A stretch of 64,000 nt of DNA from Bisporella sp. PMI_857 (taxonomy: Eukaryota; Ascomycota; Leotiomycetes; Helotiales; Helotiaceae), in NCBI GenBank assembly GCA_021307315.1, contig JAJSPD010000104.1, positions 59,993 through 123,992 of the forward strand, given 5' to 3'. Each line of letters starts with the position of its first letter. The first letter of the stretch is position 1. Both the position numbers and the translations under genes were made by a program. Below, in pieces: positions 35,561-47,066 of this stretch. Under the pieces are notes generated by a model, which did no database searches, was not told the origin of the DNA, and worked only from the letters and a program-made list of their open reading frames with translations.

Positions 35561-36926
35561 AGCTAGCTCAAGTAGCGTGTTCTTGCCATTCGCAGCTGCG
35601 TTGTAAATATCAGCCCCGAAATTTAAGAGAAGCTTAACAACCTCATTTCACCCTTTACCAATAGCTAACATGAGCGGGCAGAGGTATAACTCTGTGGGTA
35701 GATTGTCGTTTGCGTGAGCGTCCAACAAGAGCTTAGCTATTGGCGCATTCCCTTTTTTTCAGCTGCTATACCGAGCGCTGTTGTCCTCTTTCTCAATGAT
35801 TCAAAACCAGACCATCGCTGCGGTGCATCGACATTTGCACACCGTTGGCAAGCAGCGTTCGTGTTAATTGGAGATTCTTGCTTCTTACAGCTATGCGGAG
35901 CGCTGTCATGTCGTAGTAGAACGTTGTTTCTGGCGGAAACTTTTGCATTAACATTAGCATCAGCAGCTAGGAGCATCTCCACGAGCATAATACCCTCCGC
36001 ATCTATAGCGTTTATAGCCATGCAGAGCGCTGTCATACCGTTGTCAAAGTGTACTTTGGAGGTAATTTTTGCATTAACATCGGCACCGGCATCTAGGAGC
36101 ATCAAAATATCCGTCGTATCTATAGCAAGTTTAAGCGACATTGCATAACAGAGTGCTGATAGTGGACCCCTTCCCCTGTTGATCTGCCCCCCATATGATA
36201 ATAGAAGGCGGGCCATCCTAACAGATAATATTTTGTCACTGATATTTGCGGCTAATTCCAGAGGTGTGAGTGGATATGACGATTTGGGAGTCTTAACGAG
36301 TATGTTTGGATTCATCCCAGCTTTCAGCATCATCCGGATTATTTCCAAGTCATTAGACCTTAGCGCGCTCGTGAAAAGCTTCTCTGCTTCAGCCGTAGCG
36401 GTCGCTCGCTTCCATAGAGAACAAGGCCTGAAATTCAAAAGAGTATTCATCCCAGATCTTTCTAATATTCCCATGATCCGCTCATTGTATAGGCTCGTGC
36501 TCTTGCTAAATGTCAAGCCGTCGTCATATTGTTCCTGAAATGTAAAGTTATTGGAGAGTAAAAACAACTCCAAAGTAAGCTTTTCTAGAAGCACTGTACC
36601 GTCTTTAGGGCTACATAGTCTCTCGGCTGTAATGAGATGTTGTCCTTCATGCTCTTTTGGCATGATTACGCTAAGGACTCGGCTGTTCGAGAGCTACTCT
36701 GGATATCTTGCAGACCCTGGGTGCTATTCCACTTCAAGATTGAGCCGAGGCGTCTTACGACATCTTTACTTGCCCAAAGACTGGCAAAGTCGGATGAAGT
36801 TATACCGATGGATGTAGCTGAGGAAGATCGAAGCGTGTTGCAGGGCGAACTTAAAAAGCGGTAAAGTCCCTGCCGTAATATTGAGTCTAAATAATGCAAA
36901 TGACTACTAGCTGCTGTTACCTTCAT
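35561..36926 (-). pseudogene. Ankyrin-repeat protein pseudogene with several frameshifts
   Basis: The longest frame (35737-36663) has ankyrin repeats: LFTSALRSNDLEIIRMMLKA, then DILMLLDAGADVNAKI and MLVEMLLAADANVNAKV. Ankyrin sequence then moves between frames: TALRIAVRSKNLQLTRTLLA near 35850-35910, ANVDAPQRWSGFESLRKRT back in the first frame, and LLLDAHANDNLP after an A-run near 35756. A further block, NEVVKLLLNFGADIYNAAAN, follows a TGA near 35650. Upstream, a frame reading DVVRRLGSILKWNSTQGL runs into the ankyrin ORF with a one-base shift near 36665. At least four small indels and one nonsense codon indicate decay. Confidence 0.7.
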
Positions 36927-37764
36927 TGTCCTGCGGCTGTATCAATCTTAGGAACTGGATCCAGGGAAAGCTTTGCTCCCATTCGAGTTGCGCAGCCGAT
37001 GGTCCAGGTGAGCACATGACGATTCCTTCTGGTGTTTTGGGCGAAGGAGCTATATGGTATTAGAAGGCCAATCTTATGTTTACATTAGCATCAAATTTTA
37101 CTAGTCGGAATTTTTCAATGGTCGAGATAAAACCGTGGCGAGCCGTTTCTTTTCGGAGCTTTGCGGGTGGGCGCTGAACACCGTCTATGTATACTTCGTT
37201 GTCTTTGCCGCTCTCTCTTTTTCTCTTGGCTACCTGGTTGCTGATATACTTCCAGCTCTCCTTTCTTATCCTGTACTTTCTAAATCCTTAACCTTTAAAC
37301 TTTCTTTCGTATTGCGCTTTGCTCTGTACTTGTTAAGTAAAATACTAACGGGCAGCATAATGAATTTCGTTCCTACCTTGCGCGAAAATTCCAAGTGGAA
37401 TTTAAGATGGACATCAGCTCACTAAGCGACTTGTCTTCTCTCGGGTAATACAAGATGTCGGATAGGAAAACTTTTGTAAACTCGAAGGTTAAATAGCAAA
37501 ACGTGGGAAGATGTGGAGAAGTATGATGCGTTGAAGGCGACGAACGCCCTGTGGCTGAGGATGATTTTTAGGTATAGCAGCCTGCAGCCACAGCACCCAA
37601 ATCATTTTTGCATTATGCGGAAAGGGGGCGGGTGTCTTGATTCTTATCACTGCTTGACATTTTGACTTTAGATTGTGAGAAGAACAAAAAGTTCAATAGG
37701 GGTTCATAAGGATAATCAAGGCTTTAAATAGGGAATCCTGCATCATCTGATATCACCGACATCT
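36927..37764. other. Intergenic region
   Basis: A hydrophobic 96-codon ORF (37135-37425, plus strand) opens with GTG and has no ATG, so it is not called. Nothing else was recognised. Confidence 0.4.
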
Positions 37765-37865
37765 TCATGTCTAGAAGGGACAAATGAGTGTCATGTCTGT
37801 AAGAGACTAAGAATGTCATGCCTAAAAGATAAGGAGTGTCATGTCTGAAAGAGATAAAAGAGTAG
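37765..37865. repeat. Minisatellite, four units of 23-26 bp
   Basis: The word TCATGTCT (once TCATGCCT) recurs at 37765, 37791, 37816 and 37839, each followed by a related purine-rich tail such as GAAAGAGATAAAAG. The unit length drifts from 26 to 23 bp. Confidence 0.75.
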
Positions 37866-38302
37866 GGAATGCATGACAAAGTACAAAGAATAACACAAAG
37901 GAACTTCTCAGTACAGTACTCTATCCTTTCGAGTGACTTCTAGCAAACTGAGCAGAACGTTATACCTATGGGCGACTTTTTGATGGGTTTGAAAGCTAAT
38001 GTTGGCAGAAACCTGAGAGTTGTCTGCAAACATAATATCATTTCTGGCAAATCAGAAATGTGCCCTCCAAGATTTAGATTTTTTTTTGGCTGAATAGGGA
38101 GATTTGTTGCAAGTGAAATAGATGCAATGTAGAGTGGAACAACTGGTTCCATTTCCTAGTGCACGTAGTGGGCCGGCACACATTGTGATGCATGCATCAC
38201 CCCAAGTTGGTTATACACTTGTGGATAGGGGTAAGGGACCCACTTGATGTACCTTAGCCCCTACAAATGTACAGAGCCAAATCTGGTCCCTTTCGCTTGT
38301 GC

Positions 38303-38509
38303 TTATATGCATACATCCCGGTTTCCCAAGGTCGCCTTGACATGGTCAATGACGGAGCCGGTCCCTTTAGGGTCCCGGCTCACGAGGCCTCCAGCAGCTT
38401 GGACCTCCGCAGGCGAGCGAAAATCTATGCGATAGAGATTGGCAGCCACAGCAGGGCCTAGCAGCGCCAGGAAAGAAACGAAGTAAGAGGAACGAGAGCG
38501 ACCGAACAT
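38303..38509 (-). pseudogene. Truncated heat-labile-enterotoxin-A-like ADP-ribosyltransferase remnant
   Basis: From an ATG at 38509 the frame encodes a signal peptide (hydrophobic core SYFVSFLALLGPAVAA), then LYRIDFRSPAEVQAAGG and LVSRD, the start of the enterotoxin alpha-chain-type ADP-ribosyltransferase domain; the Arg in the YRxD motif lies in the NAD-binding site in this family. The frame stops at 38303 after about 68 residues, whereas fungal members are several hundred residues. The stop could fall inside an intron (GTATGC just before it), but no matching catalytic Glu region was recognised downstream. I treat it as a remnant. A MITE sits 96 bp upstream of the ATG. Confidence 0.6.
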
Positions 38510-38604
38510 TTTGAGCTGATTTGCTTTGCTGGTTGCAAAGGTCGAAAAGTCAAGAGGCTCGGAAAGATAAAGAAGTTTGGAGAGTTGATAGATGGCTTGG
38601 TTTG

Positions 38605-38972
38605 TACAGTCATACCTGGATAATTCGGAGGCTTCGGTTCCAAGGCAACCTTCCGGTATATAGAGGTTTCCGATATATATAAAAAGTGCATTATGCACAA
38701 TTATTTAGATTTACATAAAAACAGTATCACGTGTTGCATAAAATACATAATTATTAAACATATATCACGTGCTTTACAAATTTAGTGCATTGCTAAGTTA
38801 GATTTATTAAAAGTATATACCGGAGCCTATTTAAATTCTTTGTACTTGCTTCGGATTCCGAAATAAAAGGGTTTCCAAATTACCCAGCCAAAAATCGGCC
38901 GTTCCACAGTTCCCTTCCGGAATAGAGAGGTTTCCGATATAGGGGCATCCGAATTATCCAGGTATGACTGTA
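38605..38972. mobile_element. Pogo-like MITE with perfect 25-bp inverted ends
   Basis: The left end at 38605-38629 (TACAGTCATACCTGGATAAT then TCGGA) is repeated exactly as the reverse complement at 38948-38972. Outer TA dinucleotides fit the TA target preference of Tc1/mariner/pogo transposases. Subterminal copies of TAGAGAGGTTTCCGATAT-like words occur near both ends. At about 368 bp with no coding capacity it is a non-autonomous element that would need a transposase encoded elsewhere. Confidence 0.88.
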
Positions 38973-39366
38973 GATTACAAATATTCAGGTCACAGAGCAG
39001 TAACAACAACTTCTTATATGATTTGGTATCTCAGTTAAATGTTAAAGAGTTGACAGAGTCAGAAAGCTACAGAGGCATAGAGAAATTGTAATTTAGGGCG
39101 GTAATGCCTGATGGAAGGATCAGGTGGAATTAGCACACTACTTGGAGTTGTACATCATTTACAACTCAGTCAGTACTTCCCTCTTCCCGCTTCTCTCTTC
39201 CTTCTTCAACTGCACTCCCCCTCAAACTGTCACCCGTAAATCTGATTTTTGTTAGGTTAATTGGCGTTAGTGAGCAGTACAACTGTTTGGGGAATCAGCT
39301 GTTTCCCCAAAAGCTGAGTTTCTTGAAAATCGACCAGTACTTCTTTCTTTCTTTTTCCTTCTTTAA
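38973..39366. other. Intergenic region
   Basis: It contains a C/T-rich tract (CCCTCTTCCCGCTTCTCTCTTCC and more) near 39178-39230. No gene was recognised. Confidence 0.4.
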
Positions 39367-40018
39367 TCAAACTTTGTGTTGGTTCTTGTTGGTGGCGTTG
39401 GTGGCGTTGGCAATTCTTGGCCTCTGCCATGTTTTGTCTGGTGGCTTAGTGGTTAGGCTGACAATGCCTTCCCTTTTGGCCGTGGGGTGGCCCCATATAA
39501 TAACGTAGAGTAGTCGGTAGACTGGGTTTGGTTGGTCTGCGATCACCTCCATGCGGGCTTCAGCACATCTCTGAAAATCCTTGAACCCAGACGACAGCAC
39601 AAGATAACGCCAAGTCTGTGGACCATCCATGATAGAAAATGTCCTACCGCCAGCGGACTTTTCGTATCCTTGCCTTAGAGATTTGAAAGTGGCTAGATTG
39701 TATTGATTCCAGGAGAGTGCTTTCTTGTTATTGTTGGATATGTGCTTGTTCACTTTAATTTCAGTCGGTCCAGCCAACTCGAATCTTTTGGCGTTAAAAG
39801 ATAGATAGTTTGCTAGCTGCTACATATATGTCGACAGTTTCAACTTTCGGGGCTTCAATATTGTTGGTAAAGAGCTCCGCCTTTTCAAGAACAGAAAAAG
39901 GGGGTTTTGGAAGTCTCGGGTCTGCAGTCGCCTGTTCTGACACTTCAGGCATCGACACAGTCTTCACGGGAGAGACTGGGTTAACGATGCTTGATTCTGG
40001 GTTCAAGCTAGAAAACAC
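39367..40018 (-). pseudogene. Decayed ORF pair, possibly retroelement gag-like
   Basis: Two minus-strand frames (40018-39794 and 39777-39367) become one frame of about 215 codons if a single T is removed from a T-run near 39790. The joined region includes VETVDIYVAASKLSIF and, beyond the shift, KALSWNQYNLATFKSLRQGY and QTWRYLVLSSGFKDFQRCAE. It ends in Asn/Ala/Thr repeats coded by a GGTGGCGTT duplication. No family is recognised; gag-like is a guess from composition. The first ORF has no ATG at its 5' end. Confidence 0.35.
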
Positions 40019-40452
40019 TCTCTAACTTATATACCAGGCGGATATTGAAACCCTATAGCATTCTAATTCCTCTGCTCACAATACTATTTTACTTCTAGAT
40101 ACGAGACATTATCCCATCTAACACACTCTGTCAGATTCCTTTGCAAATTTGTAATCGTAAGCTTTCGAGCTTTCCTGACTATGAACACATCGTTGTATCG
40201 AGTGTCTGGAGTATCGTGTGACATTCCCAGTTGCTTGTCAAACCAGTGAAGAAACCCTCAAACCTGGTGAGCCTTACCGGTGAACAATGAGAAAGAAATA
40301 TTAAACATGATTGCACTTAATTAGTTACCAAGAAAATTTCAATTTCCTTTATCGTGATTGAAGGGTAGTATAGTATAAAATTGCACTTATTAACTGATAG
40401 GAGTTACTATCAGTTTTGCTTTCCAATTGTATCTCAATCTGTATCTTGCAAC
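40019..40452. other. Intergenic region
   Basis: Downstream flank of the DHA1 transporter gene. Nothing was recognised. Confidence 0.4.
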
Positions 40453-42452
40453 TCAACGCTCTACGCCTCTTCCGCTCACCTCATCTCTCCAGCCCTTGCC
40501 GCAACTCCATTCAAGCCACGCAAAGCCCAAACAACCCATGCCCAAAGCACCAAACACAGTAAAAGTCCAACCGATGCCAATCGAATCTATGAGCAATTGG
40601 ACAAGGGCAGTGCCAGCACCGGCGAGAAAAGCGCGGACAATACTATTCGCTGCTTGTGCTGTCGACGGTGATTTTGGATGCAAATCTACTAGAAGAGTTC
40701 CGCACATCTATACATGTAAGCTGGTTAGTTTTGTAATGTCTCTGGCAGCGGGTTGAGAGGATCTGTTGCAGTCTGCTTACATTGAATGTGACTGCCGTAG
40801 ATAACCCGATAATGAAATGCAGTATCAAAGGGACGGCCATGTTCTAATCACATATAAGCATTCCAAAAGATTCGTGGCGAGGACTAGAATTTGCCTTACT
40901 ACTTGAAATTGCATCGACCATCCGTAACCTACAAGCGAAATTGTTCCAGCGCTGATGACTTGCCAGATACTCCGGAATCTTGCTTTCTCGATTGGGAAAT
41001 TGACCAAATCGTCGCCGACTCTGAGGTTAACCTCTACGTTGTTCTTCCGTGCTGTGACGCGATAGTCGTAGTCTATTAAGGTTCCTTTTTAGGTTGGAAC
41101 ATTAGTATAATATACTTCTGGGACTACATTGGAGCACATTAAGTGAAAGGGACGAGGAAGTTTCTGGGGAGAAAAGACCTAAAGAGTAAAGGTGCCAACG
41201 ATACCTGCACAGTACGCTCCGATACAAGACCCAATCCCTGATGGTAGGTACACTAAACCTAATTTAATTCCTGAGATACCGTATACCGCAATGAATAGGG
41301 TTGAGGTTGATGCCTGGAGGGCGCAGAGATTCATATAAAAAAATCCGAATATCAATGTTATAAGGGCTGTGTCCTTCACCCAAAGTAACTTCAGACTCTT
41401 CAACGGATTGGGCAGTCTCAGACTCCCCTTGACATGGCCATCTGCCAGCATCGCCGGCTCGCTGCTTGCTTCATCGGTCAAGTTACGAGATGGTGATCGT
41501 GTCGAGTCTCGAATGTACGATACAATTGTCCGACGCAAACCAGTAGCTTTTCCAGAGCCATTGCCGACGATAGGACGTGCTGTCTCTGGCAGCAGAAGAG
41601 CAATGAGAAATAAGCATGCGCCTGACAAAATGCTCAGAAACCAAAAGATCCAAGGCCAACCTAGGTAGCTAGTGAGGGCACCTCCGAGAATGGGACCAAT
41701 GGCCGTTGCAATGTTTGGACTATTGACTAAAGTGAGCTTAGGCCATATTATATTGATACGCAGTGACCCCAAAAATCACGAAGGCACAAGAGCAGATGAA
41801 ATTTCGGCCCAAAATTTGAATTGTATCTTGAAGTATGAAATAGCTTACCCAAGAACCAAACCAGAAACAAAAGAGCCACGTTCAGAGGGGGGAGATATGT
41901 CTGACACCACTCCGTATCCAATTGCAATTGTGGCTAGCCTGCCTTAGTATTGGTTGTGTAATGGATAGTGAAGCAGAATGTAAATGTGAGGTACCCACCT
42001 GCGCTCCCAACACTCTGTACCATTCTCAGCAAGAAAATAGCCGTCCAATTACTTTGTAGCGCCAGGCTGATATTAGCAACACAGTAGACGCTCATCATGA
42101 ACAGGTAAATAAGCCTGCGCCCAATGTTATCCGCTAAATCTCCCAGGATCGCTGGCGCGAGACCCGCCACAATCATGTAGGAGGTAACAGTGAGATTGAC
42201 TCTTCCTACCGAAACATGGAGAGACTGAGACAGGTCGTCAATGGCTGGGAAGAAGATGAATGATGACAGGGGAGAAAATGTCGCAGCGAAGGAGGCCAGT
42301 AAAAGCACAACGAGTTTTTGCGCTCTAGAGAAGATTGAATAGGATGGCAATGCCACATCTGACATAACAGTTGATGGGTCCACGCCTGAAGCTTGCTCTA
42401 GTTGTTCTAAAGGCTTTGAAGGGTTTGACGATGACCTCTCATGCGATTCCAT
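40453..42452 (-). CDS. MFS drug:H+ antiporter (DHA1, quinidine-resistance-like), 516 aa, six exons
   Basis: Exons 42452-41995, 41938-41849, 41719-41205, 41072-40903, 40843-40781 and 40707-40453 join in frame through introns of 56, 129, 132, 59 and 73 bp. Helix signatures include FSPLSSFIFFPAIDDLSQSL in helix 1, DLADNIGRRLIYLFMM (MFS motif A), VLGPNIATAIGPILGGALTS (the antiporter motif C region) and SIVRAFLAGAGTALVQLLID near the end. Twelve helices are expected at the plasma membrane. Relatives export drugs and small metabolites. The neighbour is a divergent ribokinase-like gene with a 366-bp gap, hinting at a shared substrate or shared regulation. Each intron was placed because only that choice keeps family motifs contiguous. 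Confidence 0.85.
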
Positions 42453-42818
42453 TGGCGGAGCAGTAAAATGGAGATCTCTAGAGTTTTACTTTGTCTTCTT
42501 CTCTGGCTTCAATTTCTCTTCGCAACCTCCAGTCAAATCTCATGCACCGTAGCTGTTAGAGCGCGGGTTGGTAAGGCCCAGTTAGGTCAATTAGCCGCCT
42601 AAGCTGCAGCAGTGATCACCAACAGACCCCGTGTTTCAGGAAACAAGATTCCATGATTGGCTTGCCACTGAATATTAATGTTGTAACAACTAGTCCTACA
42701 GGCGCCTGTATTTGAGGTGCTTCCGAACTGATTCTATTTAACAAAATGGTTTTGCCATACGGTTGGCAAAAGTGTCACACGCTTACTGCCATTATATCTG
42801 CCCCTAAAACTTTCAACG
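42453..42818. promoter_or_regulatory. Shared divergent promoter
   Basis: 366 bp separate the start codons of the DHA1 transporter and the ribokinase gene. No known factor site was assigned. Confidence 0.5.
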
Positions 42819-43948
42819 ATGGCGCCACAAACTATCGCAATCATCGGAGGTCTGGACGCTGATCTCATTATGATCGCAAATAGAATTCCTGATCGAGGAG
42901 AGAGTGTTTTGGCCAACGAATATTTAGAGGCTTTGGGGGGTAAAGGTGCAAATTCCGCGATTGCAACGTACCGCACATGTCACCAAAAGCCAGAGAATAA
43001 ACAGACAACCGAGACGGAGGATGGAAACAATATTCAGGTCAAAATGATTGGCGCAGTTGGCGATGATGCGTATGGGGAGAAGTTTATTGTCGAGTTGAAT
43101 AGGAACGGCGTTGACGCTTCTGGTATCGTGACGGTGCCAAACACACGTTCAAGCGTCTGCTTCGTTATGGTGGAAAACTCGACACGCGAAAACCGATGCC
43201 TCTTCACACTGGGTGCAACCGCAACCTGGAAGAAGGAGGATTTCATCACCGCCGAGCAGCTCGGAGGTGGCATCCGCCCTGATCTGGTAGTCGCCCAGAT
43301 GGAAATCGACAAAGAAGTGGTTGAGAGAATGATTGAAACTGCTGGAGAGGCTGGAATTGAATTTTGCCTGAATGCGGCGCCCGCAACCCCCATCGGCAAG
43401 CGGTTTTATCGCTATCTTACTCATCTGCTAGTCAACGAGTCAGAAGCAGCGATAATGTCTGGCCGTGATAGGGATGAGGTCAACGAGGAGACCTGGCCGA
43501 TCATCGCTCAGGAGTTTTTGAATCGTGGTGTCAAAAACGTGGTTATTACGCTGGGTGCCAAGGGTGCATTTTATGCCAATGCAACCGGAAATCTTCACTG
43601 TCCCGCGTTTGAAACCAAAGTCAAGGATACTACTGGTGCAGGGTAAGTCCCTGATTCTAAATGATGATTCTGAATTCTCACATGCATATGCTGATTGAGA
43701 CAACTAGAGATACATTCACAGGGGCATATGCCTCAAACTATCTGCGTCAGAAGTCCCAAGGAAGTTGGGATATAAAGAGCGCGGTCGTACGCGCGAACAA
43801 AGCTGCTGCAATTACGATTCAGAGCGTGGGAGCCCAGGATGGCATACCTTGGGCAGATGAGATTGATAATTTTGATGCCCCCCATAAAGTTCCCGAATTT
43901 GGACGACGTACAAGTTCAGTTGTAGATCGCCTTACGAAGGGGATTTGA
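42819..43948 (+). CDS. Ribokinase (PfkB family sugar kinase), 354 aa, two exons
   Basis: Exon 1 (42819-43642) starts MAPQTIAIIGGLDADLIMIA and holds ALGGKGANSAIATYR, the N-terminal PfkB signature. After a 65-bp intron (GTAAGT...CAACTAG) exon 2 (43708-43948) completes DTTGAGDTFTGAYAS, the anion hole with the catalytic Asp. Family members phosphorylate ribose at O5 with ATP in the cytosol. A 20-residue acidic insertion near residues 55-75 (PENKQTTETEDGNN) is longer than in bacterial ribokinase. It diverges from an MFS transporter. Ribose is the most likely substrate, but other PfkB sugars or nucleosides cannot be excluded. Confidence 0.9.
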
Positions 43949-44209
43949 CTGCAAATTAGAAACGGGATCCGGAATGTACACCAGAAAGAAGAATCAGATT
44001 TGGAGAGAGGAGTCGTAGGAAGTGATTTTTACGGTATTTGAGTGTAAAGAAAATGGTTTATAAATTACCAGGCTGTTTCCCCTGATCGCTTCTTTTTGGT
44101 CTCTAGCACATCTCATATCTCGGAAATCAGGTCCTGGTGCTTTCCTTCGAGGTCTCAAGTGTAGAAAGAGGGAATTTGAAAGTGCAGGCCATGGGTTATT
44201 TAAGCTGGC

Positions 44210-47066
44210 TCATGAAATGGACGAACTAGTGACATTATAAGCATGCAACAGTTGTGTTACACTGTCGTGACCATTCCTGCTCGCCCATGACAGCGCAGTA
44301 CAGCCTTGATTATCAGATGCCTCCCGATTCGCTCCTTGCTTTACGAGTATTTTTACAATTTCCTCATGTCCATTTTCAGCGGCGAATGACAGAGGGGTCT
44401 GCTCAGTATCCCGATCGACTGCCTCAATATTTGCTCCCTGATCTATAAGTATTCTCACGATCTCCGCATGTCCATTCTCAGCGGCCCATGATAGCGGCGT
44501 TCGCCCGTGTTCCCGATCAACGATATCGATTTTCACTCCAAGATCAAGAAGTAGCTTCACGACGGCCACGTGGCCGCGGACGACCGCCCATGATAGTGGT
44601 GTTCGCCCATATTTAGGGTCAGATAGCTCAATGTCCGCACCATGTTGATGAAGCAACAGTACGGTATCTGCGTGGCCTCTGGAAGCTGCCCAGGAGAGTG
44701 GTGTCCGACGTGAATTATCAGCTGCATCAGCTTCCGCACCATGGTCAAGGAGCAGTTGTACGACACCTAGATGGCCTTTCGAAGCCGCCCATGATAGCGG
44801 CGTTCGCCCATATATCTGGTCAGCTGCCTCAATCCGTGCATCTTGATCAAGGAGCAACTGGACGAGCGCTTCATGTCCATTGTCGGCCGCCCATAGTAAT
44901 GGCGTCTGGCCATCCTCATCAACCATGTCAATGGACGCGCCTTTGTTCAGAAGGATTTTAGCAGCCTCCAAGTCACCAGTCTCAGCTGCAAAAGATAGTC
45001 GCGTCCGACCAGCGTCATTCTTCAAGTCAATGTCAATCTCTTCCAAAGCAACCCCTTTCCCAGAGCAAGCTAGTTGCATTTGGATGAGATGTGTGAGGAT
45101 CGGATCTGTTTCAAGAGAATATTGAGACAAAGAACCATTCTCGCTTTTCCATAAGTTCCAACTTTCAATCCACTCTTGATCTAATGGCTCTGGGGAATCC
45201 TTAGGGGGAGTGTAGTCAAGATATTCGTTGTCCCAAGACGAGTGCGTGCCGGACGCCGTAATAGACATAATGGTATCCCTGTCCAACAAAGACCACTTCT
45301 CTGAAGGGAGGGATATTCCCTCAACATTCTCTCTTCCACTTGGTGGTTGGGGAACAGAATTTTCGTTCATGAGTCGCCTAAAGGAGTCTTGCAAGAGCAC
45401 TGAATCTCCGGATGCGCCAGGACTTTTTTGGGTAGTATTCTCAAGAGAAGGCAAAGCCATCAATGACAGGGACTTCAAGTGGATTGCGACATGATCAACA
45501 ACACGATTGTACATATCGGCTGGTTCTCCGTTCCCATTCTCTACTAGAAGCCTTACTTCCTCAGGAATCTGTTCACAAAGGGGACAGACCAACCTATCAC
45601 GCAAGGCAATTTGTTGCTTCCTAGGAGACATGGCGTCAAACTGAGCTTGAGTTGGCGTGGTCAACGCACGCCTTGGATGCGACTTGAGGTCTTGCATGTG
45701 TTTCCTCCACTGCAACTCCGTCTCGAAGATTTCTGAAGAGTCATGGTCGATGTCACAATACCATACGATAGTGTGAACCTTCCGTAGCCATTCTTTCGAG
45801 TGGACTGTTTCCATGTGAGTCTTCCATTCGTGACGACGGGCGAAAAACACCAGTGACTCGGCACAGTCGGGGAACAGGCAAGCATAAGGCTTAAGATGCT
45901 CATCAACGTGACGCTCCCAGTGGGCAGTTCTCTTTTTCTCGGATTCTCTGTTTTCCAACGGCATGAAGCAAAAGGGGCACTGAACCCGTGATTGCCCTTC
46001 GCTTGCTGACGGTACTGGTGGGTACTCAAAAGAGTCATCTTGTGTGCTGGATACAGTACTAATCACAGTAGTAAGAGCCGGTACTTTTTGAAGTTGTAGA
46101 CGCCGAAGAGTTAGGGCGTGAGGATCTGGGCGAGACGCTTTGGTTATATCGCTTGCTAGTACACTGGAATGACCCGCTACCCTATCTGTGACTTGAAAGT
46201 TACTACCAGCGTTGTGTTCCAGATGTCTATTCTGATGCTGTTGGGCAGAAGGTAGAGTCTCGGGTACACGTCTGATGGCAAGTCTTTTTGCATGGCGTTT
46301 ATTCTGCAGGAGCATCCGGCGCCGAACGGCGATGGAGTCTCCCAGCTGTTGCGACAGTCCTTTGCGGGCAGCGGGAAACTTGTAGCGTACGAAAGAGGCA
46401 ATGTCCCTGCGAAAGACAACGTCCTCCTTGGTGAGTAGGGTTGTAACGGTGTAATCAAGCTTTTTGGCGGATGCTTTCCTAATTGCCACGGCTACGAAAT
46501 GTAGCCGCTCAAGTGCAGAATCAACGGCACGACAGACTTGCAGCCATTCAGAGTGAAAGATCTCTGATAGTTTGAAATTTGACTTCTCCGCATCAGAAGA
46601 GAGAACCCACGGGTTATGGTCAACTAATGAGGTAGAAGGACACCAGTAAGCGTACCATTTGTGATAGGACTGGTAATGTGTATGTATACATACACCTACA
46701 TCTAGATGTATATTTTGAATGGTCGATAAATGTAAACTCACTGCGATTCAAATTGCGTGAAACCATCTCCAACAACTCAATCACGGTGCTTGTTATGTCT
46801 GCCAGACCCCGCAATCTCGCATCCAGGGATGAGTTCATTAATGACAATGCTCCAGTGTAGTCAATCCAGAATAAGAAACTGTTGCGGATACCTAAGAAGT
46901 CGCAAGAAGAACGCTTTCGGCTTTGGGGCGTGGCGGTGTCGCCCAGATCAAAGGAGTGTGTGAGAGTTGTTTCATCGTTCTGAGCCACAATCTTATCGAA
47001 GGTCACCAGGCATTGGTAGGTAATGTCGAATATCGCCGTCGCCATATGTTCGGTTGCCTGGTCCAT
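44210..47066 (-). CDS. C2H2 plus eight ankyrin repeats protein, 912 aa, two exons
   Basis: Exon 1 (47066-46742) encodes MDQATEHMATAIFDITYQCL, the N-terminus common to this fungal C2H2/ankyrin class. A 118-bp intron (GTGAGT...CATTAG) leads to exon 2, whose first codons read IDHNPWVLSSDAEK. Cys/His fingers lie around residues 325-490 (CPFCFMPLENRESEKK, YACLFPDCAESL, LVCPLCEQIP). Residues about 645-905 are eight ankyrin repeats with the TPLSWAA..GH...V.LLL consensus. The repeats are very alike, suggesting recent internal duplication, a trait of fungal recognition proteins under fast evolution. It is likely a cytosolic sensor or scaffold. It diverges from the S8 protease gene with 277 bp between start codons. 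Confidence 0.87.

Noticed and set aside
37135..37425. Hydrophobic 96-codon ORF, possible small membrane protein
   Set aside because: It opens with GTG, has no ATG in frame, and no supporting splice site was found.
39430..39500. tRNA-like A box (TGGCTTAGTGGTTA) suggesting a tRNA or SINE
   Set aside because: No B box or cloverleaf can be completed downstream; it overlaps the decayed ORF.
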